This document shows, in pieces, positions 60,301-64,000 of a DNA stretch of 64,000 nt. The DNA is taken from NCBI GenBank assembly GCA_013396655.1, contig WBMV01006647.1, positions 3,030,926-3,094,925 of the forward strand. The letters are read 5' to 3'. Numbering within the stretch: the first letter of the stretch is position 1; the number at the start of each line of letters is the position of its first letter. Position numbers and translations under genes: made by a program. The notes beneath the pieces are model-generated. The model was not told the DNA's origin. It searched no databases and was given only the letters and a program-made list of their open reading frames with translations. The DNA comes from Campylorhamphus procurvoides. Its lineage: Eukaryota; Chordata; Aves; Passeriformes; Dendrocolaptidae.

Positions 60301-63300
60301 AGTGGTAATTCTGAAATTATTTACTGCAATCAGAATTTGGGCCATTAAAATAAGTCTTATTCTAAATATGCAAATCTAAAGTACTGGAAAGTTCAAGGAA
60401 AAAACCCTCAGTTCTTATTCCTGCATAGTATTTTATAACTTCAAAATCAGCTATATCCAAGTCTTAGAATATTTAATAATTACACTTCCACCTTCTATTT
60501 TTCCCTTGAGGTGTGCTTTATTACACGAGGTCACAATCGAGTACGGATGGTCTGACTGGCCTCTCCCTTCTCTTAAAAGTCCAAGATGAATTCCCACTTA
60601 CTATAAATGATCAAAGTTTTATGGACTAATGACAGTTTAAAATACTTTTTTTTCCCACTTTTATTGCAGCCCTGTCATTAAGACTAACAATCTAAAGTAG
60701 CTAAGAGAATGAGTAAGCAAGATGATTTACACAGATGATAGTGCGATGGTAAGAAGCGGGGAAAGATTCTTTGAAATTTTTTTGTAGCTGAAGCATTAAA
60801 AAGATTTACACCAAGGTCTTTAAGTGAAAAGAGAGCATTGCCAAAGAGGTCTGGCAAGCTGTTCTATCAATAAAATACTCTGACCCATAAATTTAGTCAA
60901 ACCCTCATCTTAAAACCTGATTAGAAGCTAGAAGGATCTTGCTTTGTTATCAGGGACAGCCCATCAACCCAATATCCAAAGGGATTGCCTGTAGAAATCA
61001 GACAGGGTAACAACACTTCTATAAAATCTTCACCACCATGGTATCTCCTATACCTTTTATTTTTTATTATTCCAGGAGGCCATGTACAAAAATTGAGGGA
61101 ATATTTAGCCTGAGAGAGCACAGACTCTAATACAGAACAAAGTCATGTTGAAATTATTTAGGCCTGGAGACTGCAGTAAAACCTGTATGTTTTTTGTACC
61201 TGGCTGATCTCTAACACACAGCAAGACTTAGAAAAATGATGCCGAAGCTTATAAGGTTTTGGTTTTAACTTCTTGCATAACATTCTTTAGTTAGAGTCTA
61301 ACTTAGAGCAAGTTTGTATCTTTTTCATAACCACCCTCCTTTCATTTTTATTCATCAGAAATAACCTCAGAAGGCACTAACCAGAGCTGGATTCAGATGT
61401 ATGGCAGCTTCAGAGTCAAGGCTTGCCTTAAAACTATGACTGTACCATTTGGAATTTGAGAGCAGCAGTATTTGATACATTTCACAACAAAAGTTCAAGG
61501 CAAACCACAGAAGGAACACAAGAGGTTTGCTGTGGCTCAGTACAGCAGAACGTTATTATTTGTTGAGTGCTAAAAATGGTTTGAAGGTTGTAAAACATGA
61601 GTGTTTTGACAGTCCTTGCTTCCAGATCAGCTGTTCATGACATTTCCATCAACTTGGATTGCAGCCCATCCAGATCTAGAAAACAGGTGCCATCCAATCT
61701 TGGACTTCACCCAAAATGAAAAGAGTAAGGATAGATACTCATATGTCCTCACCCTCACCCTGAAAGTCTGAATAGAGTGACAAACTTTATATAGGGCACT
61801 CCAAGAGTCTGACTCTAGCTGGAAGAAAAGCAAGACACCAAAAGGTGAACAAGGAAAGGAGTCTGTTGGTTGCTTGGTCTTTCTATGCCATAGCAGTTCA
61901 TGCATCTCTGCTCCCTGAGGGCAGCAGGTTGACACTATTTTGACACATCTGAGCCAAATTCTTCAACCCCCAAACAGAAATACATAGAGAAAAAACCACT
62001 TGGGTGGCAGCCACTGTGCAATTTTACTCTGGAGCTGGTTTAGGACACAGCCTTGGCTAACTGGTCCATCACAGTAACCTTGAGTTTCTTTGGAAAAGTT
62101 TGATAGGCAGCTGAATATCATTCAGGAATTGTTGTGCTCCTTTAACCTATCAAGGATGGAAGAGAAAGACACCAAAAAAGGGAGGAAGCCTCCATAACCA
62201 ACACCACCTTTTTGAGGTCACTGCTGCAATTGGGCAGTCTACAGGCAGGCAGAAATATCAAGAAATACAAACAATTCTGGTTACACCAAAGTTACAAACA
62301 CTGCTGGAAGTATTTACAAACACATCCTTGGAAAGACACAGATCCCACTCCTCTTTCTGCTCGGCTTTTCCTCAACTGAACCTCGAGCACTCAGAGGTCC
62401 AGTTTCCAATTTAGCTTTTGCCCAGGTCTTGGGCTACATACTGGACAAAAAAACACTGGAGATTATTAAAATTCTGACAAAAAAAAAAACCAAGGAAAAA
62501 TTGGCAAGCACTTTCCTGAGTAAATAAGCTCATTATTTCACATTATAAGAGAGCCTGTCCCCGTGTTACATGCGGTTTCAGAAACAGACCTTCACGTGTG
62601 CATAAGGAAGATGGATATGCCATAAATAAGAAACAGGTCAGAACGTGAACTTCAGAATGATAAAGATTTAACTGAACAAATGGATTTAAAGCTGTTTTAG
62701 GAAAGTGCCTGTTTCACATTCACCAGTTTGGAGACAGATACCTCTTCTGCAAATACAACTCTCCAATGGCAGATGGTCAGAAATAGAATGATTTTACTCT
62801 CTGGTAAACATCCAGATATATGATCAAGTTGTCTGGATTTTTATATATGTTCCTTTCTCATTGGAATATAGGAAGACTTACCTTAATTTCTTCATTTATA
62901 TAAAAATATTTAGGACAATTTAACAGGAAGCTGTCATAGAAACTCAGTATTTTCCACCCCACTCCCTCCCTTAGTGTCTTGTAGAGCAGCCTGGGAAACC
63001 AAAACAGGTCATGCATTGAAAAACAGTTTCCAGAACAATTCATTCAGAGCACTGAAGAGTGCTTGTTGCTTACATATCCTCCCCAGATGATGTGGTGAGT
63101 GCACATATGCAAGCCCTCATTCCTTACAGACCTGCTCCCCAGAGACTGAGTGAGAGAGTTAAAAGTGGGAAGACACATTAGTCATCCAAGTATGAGAAGT
63201 TAAGAGAGTTCAGAGGGGATTACAAATGTCATTTTTGTATCCAATCACTTTCACACTAAGCACTGTTTGCTGAGCACATTCACACAACAGTCCCCTTTGG

Positions 63301-63500
63301 CTGCACAGCCATAGAACCATTTCAATCTCAAGTATCTTACGTGAGGGAAATGCTGCATTATTTCCCTTGTTTTCAGTGAGAAAGATGGGAAACTTATCCA
63401 TAAAGAAATGGTTTCTTTTCTCACACATTTTTCCCTTCATGTGAAATTCATGTGAAAATTTAGATACTGCATATTGATTAGTTGCATAGTATTGTTATTT
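57310..63500. other. Intronic or intergenic sequence, no recognised gene
   Basis: Unique, mostly AT-rich DNA. An acceptor-like TTTTATTAATTCCAG at 57439 opens a frame to 57687 but no partner donor is convincing. An AT-only tract lies at 59.54-59.66 kb. I see no other repeat, exon or palindrome. Confidence 0.5.
59540..59660. repeat. AT-rich low-complexity region
   Basis: Almost exclusively A and T, with TATA and ATATTATAATAATATA-like units. No coding potential. Confidence 0.8.
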
Positions 63501-63504
63501 ATAG

Positions 63505-63738
63505 CACTTCACAGAACATGCAGAGTTGGAAGGGACCCCCAAGGATCATCGAGTCCAACCCTCAGCCCTGCACAGGACCATCCCCAAGAGTCACACCCTG
63601 TGCCCCAGAGGATCATCCAAACACTCCTGGAGCTCTGGCAGGATTAGTGCTGTGCCCACTGCCCTGGGCAGCCTGTTCAGTGCCCACCACCCTCTGGGGG
63701 AAGAACCTTTTTCTAATATCCAACCCAAACCTCCACTA
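63505..63738 (-). mobile_element. CR1 LINE, 5'-truncated 3' end
   Basis: AGTTGGAAGGGACCCCCAAG, GATCATCGAGTCCAACCCTC, CACTCCTGGAGCTCTGGCAG, GCCTGTTCAGTGCCCACCAC, CCTCTGGGGGAAGAACCTTT and TCTAATATCCAACCCAAACC are the CR1 antisense 3' landmarks. The retained CpG in ATCGAGTCC and the close fit suggest this is a younger copy. The terminal TCATAGAAT repeat is reduced to TCACAGAACATG. Confidence 0.94.
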
Positions 63739-63891
63739 GTTTCAATCATTTTCATTGCAGAAGTTTTATTTTGAATACTTTTTTTTTTAACTTCATCTTT
63801 CAGTTACTGGGGTTTTTTATAGTGTATCAATTCAAAAGAAAAGTTAGGAACTAAATTTCGAAGTATTTGTTGCAGAGGATGGTGCCTGTTG

Positions 63892-63906
63892 TCAGTAGAT
63901 GGCAGC
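63892..63906 (+). promoter_or_regulatory. Candidate CTCF motif
   Basis: TCAGTAGATGGCAGC matches the core CCASYAGRKGGCRSY at every position except the first. A CpG follows at GGCCGCTC. It points rightward, while the 30.24-kb motif points leftward. Confidence 0.5.
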
Positions 63907-64000
63907 ATGTGGCCGCTCAGCTAGCACAGGCTCTGCCAAAATGCTTACAGGCGACACAAACTTTGAGACAGAAACAGCTGGGTCTTTGTAAACTCACGTC

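Noticed and set aside
1..64000. tRNA, rRNA, bacterial operons, intact endogenous retrovirus or LTR pair
   Set aside because: No tRNA cloverleaf promoter with anticodon arm, no rRNA-like stretch, no retroviral protease/RT frames and no paired LTRs were seen on reading either strand; a profile search could still find decayed LTRs.

Overview
The window reads as non-coding, mostly AT-rich vertebrate DNA from a bird. The diagnosis rests on CR1 retrotransposons. Five tails or 5'-truncated bodies carry the avian hallmarks (the GGTTTGGGTTGGAAGGGACC block, terminal TCATAGAAT-type repeats, the GAGGTC(C)TTTTCCA block before the tail). I see no L1, Alu or other mammalian young repeats. Decayed MIR relics and palindromic 'CATTGACTTCAATGG' repeats of the kind spread through bird and reptile genomes fit this. 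There is no prokaryotic organisation: no operons, no ribosome binding sites, and no ORF above about 213 codons.

Layout. 1-4865 holds an exact 1303-bp repeat (1-1303 = 3563-4865). The first copy stops at a single N (1304), so an assembly false duplication is the most likely cause. 4866-43700 looks intergenic: unique sequence, three CR1 tails, three MIR relics, microsatellites, and several repeat-free blocks that look like regulatory elements (10.3-10.8 kb, 11.04-11.4 kb, 24.3-24.6 kb, 33.4-33.6 kb). It also has an odd degenerate minisatellite with internal dyads at 35.4-35.7 kb. A plus-strand CR1 ends at 43980, directly against a CpG island (about 44050-45175), the only strong promoter-like region. 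It contains a likely first exon ending in a consensus donor at 44387, followed 142 bp later by a 36-bp acceptor/donor-bounded mini-exon. Three further exon-like segments (49833-49882, 54060-54126, 55444-55510) can be joined to these in one open frame, but I do not recognise the product and the chain may be chance or a lncRNA. The rest (44.6-64 kb) looks intronic or intergenic, with CR1 copies at 50.5, 57.1 and 63.5 kb, a perfect 14-bp inverted repeat in a homeodomain-motif-rich block at 52.56 kb, and a near-consensus CTCF motif at 63.89 kb.

No gene is confidently identified by name. The best leads are the CpG-island transcription unit, the false duplication, the hairpin minisatellite, and the CpG-retaining AT-rich blocks that may be conserved enhancers. 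I found no convincing new biological system; all function statements for non-repeat DNA are inference.
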